Part shown: positions 48,713-57,489 of the stretch, one piece after another
Numbering within the stretch: position 1 is the first letter of the stretch
How the letters are laid out: the number at the start of each line of letters is the position of its first letter
Assembly (NCBI GenBank): GCA_027924585.1
Contig: BSBM01000179.1
Span: 13,430,501 to 13,494,500, forward strand
Length of the DNA stretch: 64,000 bases
Reading direction: 5' to 3'
Origin: Larix kaempferi
Lineage: Eukaryota; Streptophyta; Pinopsida; Pinales; Pinaceae
Made by a program: the position numbers and the translations under genes
Notes under the pieces: model-generated
The model's database searches: none
Seen by the model: only the letters and a program-made list of their open reading frames with translations
Told to the model about the DNA's origin: nothing

Positions 48713-50233
48713 TTATTCTGGAGACATACCTTGATTTCGAGGCTGCCAGGGTTTCTTCTGTGCAATGAAATAGGCTGGTTCCACTTCTGGAGTTGATTCC
48801 TGCAGAACAGCCTTCACTTGGGGAAGTGTGGGACATTCTTTCATATCATGGTTCAGCTCGCACAGCTGACATACTTGTATTTTGTCAAGAGGGCATTCTT
48901 TCAGTGGATGAGTCTTTCTACATCGGAGACAGAACACACCTAGTGTGAGATCCTCCACTGCCTGTCTTTGCTTGGCCTTCATGACATCAATCTCCGAAGA
49001 GATAGAGCTCATAATTTCTGTTTTAAAATTTTCAAGAAGATTGCCTATCTCTGCACGTGTAGCTCCCCCATTGGATGACTTCTGAGTTCTGTCGAAGACA
49101 TCACGTTCCAGCTTATCTCGTTTGTCCCGCTTGTTATGCCTAGAAGATCCCCTGGAGTATCTCTTACATAATTCCACAATTGTCTCAAAAGGTTCTTTAG
49201 AGATATCTCCCTTTCCTAGCAGATTTAACATGTCTAAACAATCATCCCTGATCCCTCGAAGCATGATTATCTTGAGCACATCTAGCCCCATGTTCGTCTG
49301 CCCAGCTCTCTGCACATTGTACAGCAGCCTCTCTACAAAATCCTCCAAACTTTCATCCTCCTTCTGTACCATCTTGAATAATTCCTCTCTTTTGTCCCTA
49401 GTGTTGCAATATTCTTGATATTTTTCCAGGAATACTTGCTTCATCTTATTCCAATTAGCAACAGTTCCTCCCCCAAGGCTCATGAACCATCGTAATGCAT
49501 TGTCCTTCAGGGTGGCAGGAAAAAGCTTCAGCTTTTGGGCATCTATGACATAATCATAACTGCGACAGAGGATATCGAATTCAAAAAGAAATTCGTCTGG
49601 ATCTTCTGCTGCCCTGCCATGGAAGCGAGGCAACACCGATGGTGAGATGTTTTTCATAGGAGCTGTCCCTTCTAGCTACTGTATTGGAAATTGTAATGTA
49701 GCCATAGTTTCTTCTGGCAGGGAATTATTTTCATGATGGTATTGTACCACTGCTTCTTCCTCTTCGTCCTCATGTTTGATATTCATATTTTCTTCTGTAT
49801 CCTCTTCTTCGTTCGTTCCTGCGTTCCTTACCTCAGTTGTAACAGCTGCGTATTCTTCAGGTGTAGCAGCTGCGTATTCTTCAGTTGTAACAGCTGCGTA
49901 TTCTTCAATTGTAACAGCTGCGTATTCTTCAATTGTAACAGCTGAATCAGCTGTTCCTTCTTTAGCAGGGGTATATGCAGGAATCACGGCTGCTCCTGTA
50001 TCTTCCACCGTGGATCCTGATGCTGGCGCTCCAGGATCAGCAGGGCCTCTTCTGATAGGAGTCTCCCGTTGATGAGTCCTGACAGCTGAATCAGTTCTGT
50101 CAACAAGGTCGTCGATGAATGTTCTTCTACCCAACGGTGGACCTCGACCACGACCCGAACCACCTGTACTGTTAGTATTTTGTGGGGTTTTGGGGGTTGG
50201 GAGGTGATCGCATTTTACCCTCCTCGTATTCAT
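48713..50233 (-). pseudogene. gag: Gag of Athila element I (one internal stop)
   Basis: The frame opens at 50233 (MNTRRVKCDHLPTPKTP) and is interrupted by TAG at 49676-49678 and by TAA at 48713-48715, where pol follows in the same frame. The N-terminal part is disordered with a 24-bp tandem repeat (Glu-Glu-Tyr-Ala-Ala). A retrotransposon gag domain spans about 49640-49290, with the blocks PRFHGRAAEDPDEFLFEF and KLFPATLKDNALRWF. Two zinc knuckles of spacing CX2CX3HX4C lie near 48940-48830. It builds the particle and binds RNA. The two stops and the three in pol are the only interruptions I see; there is no frameshift. Confidence 0.85.
49834..49945 (-). repeat. 24-bp tandem repeat in gag of element I
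   Basis: Four to five copies of ttgtaacagctgcgtattc plus five bases, encoding Glu-Glu-Tyr-Ala-Ala-Val-Thr-Xaa. It keeps the reading frame. Confidence 0.85.
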
Positions 50234-50321
50234 GCGAAGCAGATCATTTCAAAAACAAACAAAACACTGTCTAAAAGCAATTATCAGATGCAACTAATGA
50301 CTAGTGTTTAATTTTTATCCT

Positions 50322-50339
50322 TCCCCGGCAACGGCGCCA
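50322..50339 (-). other. Primer-binding site of element I (tRNA-Asp)
   Basis: The minus strand reads TGGCGCCGTTGCCGGGGA, an exact complement of the 3' end of plant tRNA-Asp(GTC). This is characteristic of Athila elements. It lies three bases from the 5' LTR. Confidence 0.92.
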
Positions 50340-50342
50340 AAA

Positions 50343-51759
50343 TGTCAAGCACTCTATATGCAGATAAATTGTTACCAAACACACAGAGCATATGAAATTT
50401 ATTGTCAACCCAAGAAAGTCTTTTTATCTCAAAGGATAAGTGCACAATATATGCTTAAACACCAAACCATTAGAAGTGAATACTTTTATCTTCTATCATC
50501 CATGTTTATCCCAAGAATCTATGCAATCCCAATTTCCTTCTAACTACTGTACTTCAATTCTTTTCTATCATGCATCAAATAAGAAATGGTATCAAATCTA
50601 ATCAACAATTGCAGAAAAGAAATCTCATTCGTATTCTAGAACAATCACTTGTCTGATCTAATCAATCTAGAAATCATAAAACATAAACTGAACATTAATC
50701 TAGAAATCTAATTGCAAAAGATTGAGTCAACTGTTCTAGGAATTTGAATTACAGAATGGAAATCAAGCAACACACAACAGGAAAGATAAATTGTAAAGAC
50801 TCATGGGATTACAACTTAGCTGTAGGATGAACACGGCTGCGTATAACAGCAATTGAAATGCATAAAGCAAACCTTACTCAGTCGACTGTTATTCTACACC
50901 ATTCGCCAATCTCACAGAAATATAATCTTTTACTGAAAAATCCACACAATAAATATTGCTGCTGCGTACAAAGGAAAGAACAAAGCATCACACAACAAGA
51001 AAGATAAAATCCTATTTTAACTCAGCAATCTATGTGGAAGACGGGCCCAGTCTTCACACAGAGACGCTGGTTGAAGAACACACTCTTTAGCTCAGAAGTA
51101 ACCCCTTATATTAACAGAAGAATGAGTACACCGTTTTTCTTGGCTACTAATAGAAATGAATTAATTGCTTGCTGTTCAACCCCTGGGTCGAGGCAACTCC
51201 CCATATTTATACATACAAACCGTAACATCTAATCCTATAATTGGGCAGCCATGAAGATCTCTGATCTTCAGGCGCCCTAAATAATCTAGCTGTTACAATG
51301 CATGGCAGAACAGAAACATCCAAATATGAGAGAGTTATTAATTGACCCAAGAGTGGCGGTCCTTCCAGCTCACAGCTAGACTCGAGCAGCAACATACTTA
51401 AGATAGCGAATTCTGTTACAGCTGCCCTGTCACGGCTGTGCTTTGATTGATGATTCGAGCCCCAAGGATCTTTCTACAAGCAACGAACAACCCTTTCTTA
51501 ATGACTTGTTCATCCCCGATCTTCCTGCAATCCATTTGTCTCAACTACCTTCATAAATCGCAACATGTTAGCACAATTTGAGAGATGCACAGCTTTAATT
51601 ATCACAATCATAAGCATTAATAAAATAAAACAATGATCAGCCGTACCTTGGTAATTTGGGGAATAAGACAATAGGTCTAATTGCCATGATAAATGGTATA
51701 GGACAGGGACATGAAAGATGAATAATAATGACTAAAAAGGGCCAATTCTGGGCTCAACA
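50343..51759 (-). repeat. 5' LTR of element I
   Basis: 1417 bp, the partner of 38415-39837. About 24 substitutions and one 6-bp gap (gtaaag missing near 51668) were counted. Confidence 0.93.
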
Positions 51760-51764
51760 GGTAC

Positions 51765-53226
51765 CATGACTGCACCGTCCACATCAGCTTCTACTGGTTT
51801 CAACACCTTTGTAGGCCCTAACTTGAATCAAGGTAACATGCGTGCAGGTAACACCCCTTTTTCCTTATTCTCAGGGGGAGGGGGTAATATCTTTAACCAG
51901 CAATATGGCGGGGCTAACACCCAGCCACAGTGGACGAACCCGCAAAGCACTAATCCACTCTCGTATGGGTGGGGAAATTTTAATAACTCTTTCGTACAAC
52001 AACAACAGCTGGCAGGGGGCAACCCCTACCAACAAATAGCTAGGGGCAACCCCTACCAACAGTTAATTGGGGGCAACCCCTATCAACAGTTGGTAGGTGG
52101 CAACTCATATCAGCACATGGCCGGGGGAAACCCTTATCACCAGATGGCTGGGGGCAACCCCTACCAACAATTCATGGGACAAACGATGGGTGGTTCCCCT
52201 TATCAAGCATCATCTTACCGGCCTCATCTACCTTTCCTGGCAACTTTGAATTTTCCAGACCTTTCGAAACTGACAAATGATCCTGTGTGTCATAATGCCA
52301 CGTGGCCATCAGTTCCCACCAAATTACCTTCGGATATTCCAAAATTCGAAGGCAAAACAGGTGAAGATCCTGGTGACCATGTCACTACCTTCCACCTTTG
52401 GTGTTCTTCCAATTCCTTAAACGAGGATTCCATCAGATTGAGATTGTTTCAAAGGACCTTAACTGGTCCTGTAGCCAAATGGTACATTGAACTACCTGCG
52501 ACTACTTTCTCTAATTTTGGAGACCTAGCAACCTTTTTTTTGAACCATTTCCAGCTTCCTGTTCGGTATGATGCCGGGACAGAACTTTTGTCTACTTTTA
52601 GACAAAACAAAGCCACTCACTTATCTGACCACATTCAGGAGTGGCGAAGATGGAAGAGGCTCATAAAGGCCAACATTCCTCCAGAGTTCCTTCTTGAGTG
52701 GTACTTGAAATCACTCCTTCCTTATATTTCTAAGGAAGTAGCGACATCTGGAGTATCCAATGAAGAAGAAGTCATCTTAAGGACTCAACAGTTAGACCTT
52801 GTATATGCACAATCTGGTTTACTATACGAGATTATACCTGACGCACCGAGATCAAACACTGATCTGAGTAGACCCAAACCTGGACCACATGCTGACGGCA
52901 TATTGGGTTCAGTTAACTCCGCAGCCTTTGAAGCACTGACCAAACAGGTCCAAGCCTTAACTGTCAAACATTCGACTTCAGACATTGCTTCTGTCACAAC
53001 CTCTCCTTCTATGTCTGAGCCTGTCAATCAAGTTCAAAACAATCAAAAGGGCCCTCGGCAACCCAACAATAAAAAGAAGGGCAAGAAAGGAGAGGGGATC
53101 CAACAAAATCCCAAAAAAGACAATGCCGAAGAGGGTAACAAGGAAGAAAAGAAGGTTAAGTTCCCTTGTAAACTTTGCAAGCAGAACCACCTTACCCACC
53201 AATGCCCTCTACTAGAAGAAGCCTAG
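51765..53226 (+). pseudogene. gag: Gag of element H, main part (capsid and zinc knuckle)
   Basis: A 486-codon open stretch continuing gag after the insertion of element I; the Met at 51766 is internal, not a true start. Residues about 84-138 are six copies of a 9-residue Gly-Asn-Pro-Tyr-Gln-Gln repeat. A capsid-like region follows at about 150-350, with LPFLATLNFPDLSKL, DHVTTFHLWCSSNSL, TGPVAKWYIELP, SDHIQEWRRWKRL and QQLDLVYAQSGLLY. Then come a Lys-rich linker and one knuckle, CKLCKQNHLTHQC (CX2CX3HX4C), near the end. An in-frame TAG at 53224-53226 stops the frame, which continues as protease. Homologous to gag of element A. Confidence 0.85.
52018..52179 (+). repeat. 27-bp tandem repeat in gag of H (six copies)
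   Basis: Six in-frame copies of about 27 bp encode GNPYQQ-based 9-residue units (GNPYQQIAR, GNPYQQLIG, GNPYQQLVG, GNSYQHMAG, GNPYHQMAG, GNPYQQFMG). The equivalent part of gag in element A is Gly/Tyr-rich but lacks this repeat. Confidence 0.92.
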
Positions 53227-54821
53227 AAGCTCTTAAGAGAGAAGAAGCCTGCCGTCTTGAAAGATCCATTTCCTAAAGGGCAAGGCTCAACTTCTGGCAC
53301 CTCCAAAACTGGGGGCACTTCGCACGCTTCGGTTGATCAAACATTTATAAACATGGTTAATTCAGATGCACTTTTGCAAACTAGAGCCAGGAACTATACC
53401 CCGGAAGCGCAGAAAAAGGATAAGGAGATTGCTGAATCCTCCACTCCACTCCACATACCTGTGGACCCAATGCCCAAGATTCCGAAAGGTGTCTTGAAGA
53501 GGGCATTGCACAATCCCAACACACGGGCTGCTTCCAACTACAATGTGGTTGAAGATCTAGCCCAAACCCCTTGTGCCATGTCTACTCTAGAAGTTTTGCA
53601 GAGTTGTCCATTGCAACGAAATGCACTTCTGGCAGCTATTGGGAGTATGGAGTCCTCCAACATGTTTGCGCGATTTGACATGACTGATGTCAAATACCGG
53701 TTGCCATATCACGTTGCCCTCCAGATTGAGGTCGTTCATGGTCCAATGACCATTAGACGAGCTGTAGTAGATGAGGGAGCGTCGACTTGCGTAATGTCGA
53801 TTTCCTGTTGGAAAGCTCTAGGTTCTCCCGAGTTAGTCCCTTCCAACACAATGCTTACTGCATTTGATGGCAGAACTTTCCGTCCACATGGAGTTTTGCC
53901 ATCATTTAATGTCACTTTGGCCGGTAAGACAGTTGCTGTTGAGATAGAAGTTCTAGACGCTCCGCTCGATTACAATATGTTATTGGGAAAGAGTTGGACT
54001 TATGCCATGCAACCTTAGCATCGACAGTTTTTCGAGTGGTCATGTTCCCATTTGAAGGTAAGATTGTTACATTCGATCAACTTTCTTTCACTCAGAGACA
54101 CAACCAGACTTCTTCAGAAACCACAGTTCCTTTGATTGATCAAAACACCCCAGTTGGCGAGAGTTTAGGAGCAGGACTTTTCGGATCACTGATTGGCACT
54201 TTTGACCTACCCGCTCCTACTTTATTTGTTGGGACTGAGGGATGTTCATCACCTGAAACTTCTATGGTTAGTTCAATGACTGATCCTGAGTTTCACTCAA
54301 CTGATACAAATCCCTCCGTGCCCACTCCTGTTGTAGAAGTTACCCACTTGGATTCTCATCAAACTACAACGGAGTATATGTCGAATCAATTGGTGTCTGT
54401 CGAGTCAAACATAGATTGTGCTACTACTCAGACACCTGACCCAATCCATTCTCTCGATAGTTCAGGAATTACTTTACCTTCTGATGAGGAAATGTTAGAA
54501 GCTTTGAACGACCGAGACAACCCTCGTGAACATATAAATCGCGTGTCCTTCTTGTTTCCTTTTCTTAACTTGTTAGAGAGAGGTGAATTTTGTTCACCAC
54601 CAGATGAGAATACTGGTCTAACTCCTTCACAAGTTGCTATTGTTGAAGCAAATAGATTACATACCTCGTTGGTGAACATTTTCACTGGAGTCAACGGAAA
54701 TATTTTCTTTGAGACGGGATGTTATCTCGACGAGATCATCCCATATACCAATATTTTCCGTGAGTTCCATAACACCTTTGTCCGGCCTCCTGAGGAGGAT
54801 CTAGGCATTGACCCCACCTGA
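53227..54821 (+). pseudogene. pro: Protease and post-protease region of element H
   Basis: In phase with gag after the TAG at 53226. PKIPKGVLKRALHNPN and the CAMS-LEVLQS blocks match element A. The retropepsin part has VDEGASTCVMS (near 53765), TAFDG, FRPHG and LDYNMLLGKSW. A one-base frameshift near 54010 ends this frame at 54018; coding continues in another frame (ASTVFRVVMFPFEG onward) to 54821. That last 270 residues are acidic, with a conserved SDEEMLEALN block also present in A. Function of the C-terminal part is unknown. RT would be expected after protease in an autonomous Tat element but no RT motif follows. Confidence 0.8.
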
Positions 54822-54941
54822 AGAAGTACTACGCCTAGGCTGAAATACTTTTTCTTGTAACATAGCTGTATATTTTTGTAAAGCTAGTTTTGTTATGCTC
54901 GTTAGGTGATCTTATGTGTGTTTTTCATGTCGTGTACCAGA

Positions 54942-55365
54942 TGTCAACCGCACATTTCTTAGGATTTGCTGATGGCGCCAGTCGCCACACCTGTCAGTTG
55001 GCTGCAGCAGCTTGGGTCATTTACTCACCCGCTGACCAACTTGTCTCTTCGGGGGGGTTTGTTTGGGACCTACCACGAATAATGTAGCTAAATACAGTGC
55101 AGTTATAGAACTCCTCCGAGATGCTCTCAGTCATGGCATTTCGTACCTGGAGGCAAGGCTTGACTCACAATTAATTGTTTTTCAGTTAACAGGTGTCTAT
55201 CAGATCAGGGATCCAGGATTGCTACGTCAGTTTCTACGAGTTAGACTATTGGAAAGACATTTTCATTCTATCAGATATGAACACATTCCGAGAAGTTTAA
55301 ACACTTTAGCTGATTCATTAGCAAACTATGTGTTAGACTGGCATTTACATCACACATTATCATAA
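54942..55365 (+). pseudogene. Detached RNase H of element H (frameshifted, catalytic Glu lost)
   Basis: After a 120-bp gap from the protease frame, MSTAHFLGFADGASRH begins an RNase H fold: FADGAS (first Asp), then NNVAKYSAVIELL where N-x-x-A-E-Y is usual, then LDSQL (third acidic) and LNTLADSLANYVLDW (ADSLA). A one-base deletion in the tract near 55066 splits the frame between GGFVW and GPTTNN. The Lys in place of the catalytic Glu should abolish activity. It resembles the extra archaeal/plant-type RNase H (aRNH) of Tat elements more than the RT-linked domain. There is no RT upstream and no integrase downstream. Its own frame and Met suggest separate expression, for example by splicing. Confidence 0.75.
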
Positions 55366-55543
55366 ACAACATTACACACATAAAATTTAGACGCATACAC
55401 ATGTAAATAACTGATATTGTATATAACTGGTACCGTATAAAAAAATATGAGTTTTAGATCATGAGTTCATCAAGTCAAGTCATAAAAGTACAAAAGATGG
55501 GCATGGTAGCCTCACAAATATATACATATAATGTTTTCTTCTC

Positions 55544-56779
55544 CTATGGAGAAGGAGGAACCTCCTCATCATCTACCGCATTGCGATAGCATATCACTAG
55601 TCTAGCAACCCTCCGCAGTAACCTAAGCCATGCTGGGGGCACCCCAACAACATCTTCTTGCATGTCAACAGGTATCTGGTCCATGCGGCATGCAGGAATC
55701 TCATGAGTCAACCGACTCATCTTCCTCTCTAGGGTTCCCAACATAGCAACCGCTGCGGAAATATCAGCTGGCCTCACATAGATGGTAGGATGGCCCTCAG
55801 GACGAACAGGCCCAACATCTGCATATGACACTTGATTAGAACTCCAAAACTCATTCATAAAAATCAAATACTTGAAAAGTTTGAAAAAATTAAATAAATT
55901 CTCAAAATTAAACATACCAATATCTCCCCAGGCTCCACCTAGCGGAAGCACCAGCTCTGGATCGTGACGAAAATCCAATCCAGCATAGGGAAACTGCTCC
56001 AACGCGGGTACTTGCCTCTCCCACCACCCCCAGAAGTCATCAGTGTGGTAACAATAGTGACTTTCCCCACCACCCTGGCGGAGAAAAATGTCACCCCAAC
56101 GGGCTAGTCTGGGCTCACGGGGGTTAACCTGTGGTAGAGGCATCCCCAAACTAATAGTAGGCATCCTCTCGAAGAAGAAAGTACACAAAATACTTTCGTA
56201 CCCAAAATTCTTCATTTTGCCGGATTTGCAACCTGTCAATTGATATTTCATGTTTGCCAACAAGCTAGTACTCCAATCATAAACATGACCATGCAAGCAC
56301 TGTACACCAATATGCATCAAATGCCTGGAAGCTAAGTGTTGTGATGCATTACCGCTTACCCGGTTGATCATGCTCACTATCACTTTCAGCGGGAGACCAT
56401 CAATAGTTGAAATCAGGACTTGGCTTCCCGATTTTTCTGCTCCGACATTACAGTATGTATTTACATATTCTTGCACTGATCGTGCACCCAAATGAGAAGT
56501 CCTTTTCAGATTGATTATGTCTCCTCTCCTTGAGAGACCAGTAATAAAGTATATGTCCTCAACGGTAAGCTCAAGAGTTTTCCCGCGGATGATGAAGGTA
56601 TTAGTATCGACATCCCAATACTGAATCAATCTTCGAAACAGCTTGTTTAGTGCCCGCATGTTTACGGTTCGATAAAATTTCAACAAACCGCATCTACGGA
56701 GCGCATGGAGGGTAGCCGGGTCTTGCATAGCTAACCTATCCATGTCTTCATGCTCCCTTTCCCTCCATTGTAAGACCAT
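55544..56779 (-). CDS. Antisense ORF in the 3' region of H, plant-mobile-domain-like
   Basis: A long minus-strand frame opposite to the element. It is open from 56905, but the first 42 codons come from a palindrome array, so the Met at 56779 (MVLQWREREHEDMDRLAMQ) is the preferred start; a splice-acceptor-like TTTTTGTGCAG lies just before it. The region with CGLLKFYRTVNMRALNKLF, IQYWDVDTNTFIIRG and LELTVEDIYFITGL resembles the plant mobile domain (PMD, PF10536-like) in pattern. An AT-rich, frame-neutral insert (55819-55917) has intron features. There are no stops or frameshifts, unlike the sense genes of H. Antisense ORFs between pol and the 3' LTR are known in the Tat lineage. The function is unknown; PMD similarity is by eye only. 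Confidence 0.65.
   Translation of the reverse strand: MVLQWREREHEDMDRLAMQDPATLHALRRCGLLKFYRTVNMRALNKLFRRLIQYWDVDTNTFIIRGKTLELTVEDIYFITGLSRRGDIINLKRTSHLGARSVQEYVNTYCNVGAEKSGSQVLISTIDGLPLKVIVSMINRVSGNASQHLASRHLMHIGVQCLHGHVYDWSTSLLANMKYQLTGCKSGKMKNFGYESILCTFFFERMPTISLGMPLPQVNPREPRLARWGDIFLRQGGGESHYCYHTDDFWGWWERQVPALEQFPYAGLDFRHDPELVLPLGGAWGDIGMFNFENLFNFFKLFKYLIFMNEFWSSNQVSYADVGPVRPEGHPTIYVRPADISAAVAMLGTLERKMSRLTHEIPACRMDQIPVDMQEDVVGVPPAWLRLLRRVARLVICYRNAVDDEEVPPSP
55819..55917 (-). other. Probable 99-nt intron in the antisense ORF
   Basis: On the minus strand it begins GTATGTTTAATTTTGAG and ends GTGTCATATGCAG, fitting plant splice consensus. It is far richer in A+T than its flanks and encodes an Asn/Phe-rich insert unlike the rest of the protein. 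Its length is a multiple of three without stops, so the ORF reads through it. Confidence 0.6.
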
Positions 56780-56840
56780 CCTGCACAAAAACCCCAAAAA
56801 TTTTGAGTCTCGGCGCTTGAAAGTGGCTTTGCAAGTATGT

Positions 56841-56944
56841 ACGCTACTATGTATATTACACAGTAGCGTGTAGGCGCTACTCTGTGTGAACACAGTAGCG
56901 CCCATCGAGTTTGTACGCTACTCTTGTGTTTACACAGTAGCGCC
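56841..56944. repeat. Three consecutive CGCTACT/AGTAGCG palindromes at the 5' end of the antisense ORF
   Basis: Hairpins: ACGCTACT 56841-56848 with AGTAGCGT 56862-56869; GGCGCTACT 56873-56881 with AGTAGCGCC 56894-56902; ACGCTACT 56915-56922 with AGTAGCGC 56936-56943. The same core recurs in the LTRs and leaders of H and K. Confidence 0.9.
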
Positions 56945-57489
56945 CGCGCATAAAACCTTATGAGCATCGTGTTGCAGGCCATTTTTGCTCAAAAATTTAA
57001 AAATAAACCATTGAAATGCAAGATAGGTGGATTTCTACTTACTTGATGGAGGAAGTTTGGTGGTTCGATGCCCGGTTCGATCGCAATGGAGATTGGAAAT
57101 TTGCAAAAGTTGCCTCAATTTTTTCCCTACAACACAAATTGAAAATTGATTTTTTAACAACGAAATTATATATAAAATTGGATTTTGATTTTTACCCATA
57201 ATTTTTAATTTTCCATAGTTTCAAAAACTTTCAAAAAACCCTAATTAATCAATTGAAACACAAAATAAGGTATAACACTGATCCAAGTTCAATTTTCACT
57301 CAATTGTTGTCGGATTCATCTCCTAAGCTCAAATTTCTTGATGATAGACCTTGTCAGTTAACTAAACATTCCAAATTCATATATCATTCGAGATTTTTGC
57401 CGCATCGACTAATATTTTGTTGAAGACCTAGTCTTGGCAGGGCATGAAGCTACAATCCTAGAAGCTGACCTTTAAGTCATTTTAAGCTC
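56945..57489. other. AT-rich spacer downstream of the palindromes
   Basis: No credible ORF. On the minus strand this would be the promoter/upstream region of the antisense ORF. AT-rich runs occur at 57120-57240, but I see no clear TATA box at a convincing distance. Confidence 0.4.

Larger units (their letters stand above)
38415..51759 (-). mobile_element. Element I: full-length Athila-type Ty3/gypsy element inserted in gag of H
   Basis: 13,345 bp, minus strand, with LTRs at 38415-39837 (1423 bp) and 50343-51759 (1417 bp; the difference is one 6-bp indel near the inner end). The target duplication GGTAC is perfect (38410-38414 and 51760-51764). It has a tRNA-Asp primer site (50322-50339), gag-pol (50233 to 44288), a GC-rich repeat spacer (44100 to 43330), an env-like third ORF (43300 to about 39870) and a polypurine tract (39838-39852). 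About 24 LTR differences (1.7%) were counted. gag-pol keeps one frame but carries at least five stop codons. The primer type, FMDD RT box and third ORF all fit the Athila lineage. Confidence 0.93.

Noticed and set aside
49673-49678. TAG followed by CTA in Athila gag as programmed readthrough
   Set aside because: It lies between the disordered N-terminus and the capsid, not at the gag-pol boundary; decay is simpler.
50322-50339. tRNA gene fragment (tRNA-Asp 3' end)
   Set aside because: Only the 18 nt complementary to the primer are present, next to an LTR; it is a primer-binding site. The same holds for the tRNA-Arg and initiator-Met sites.
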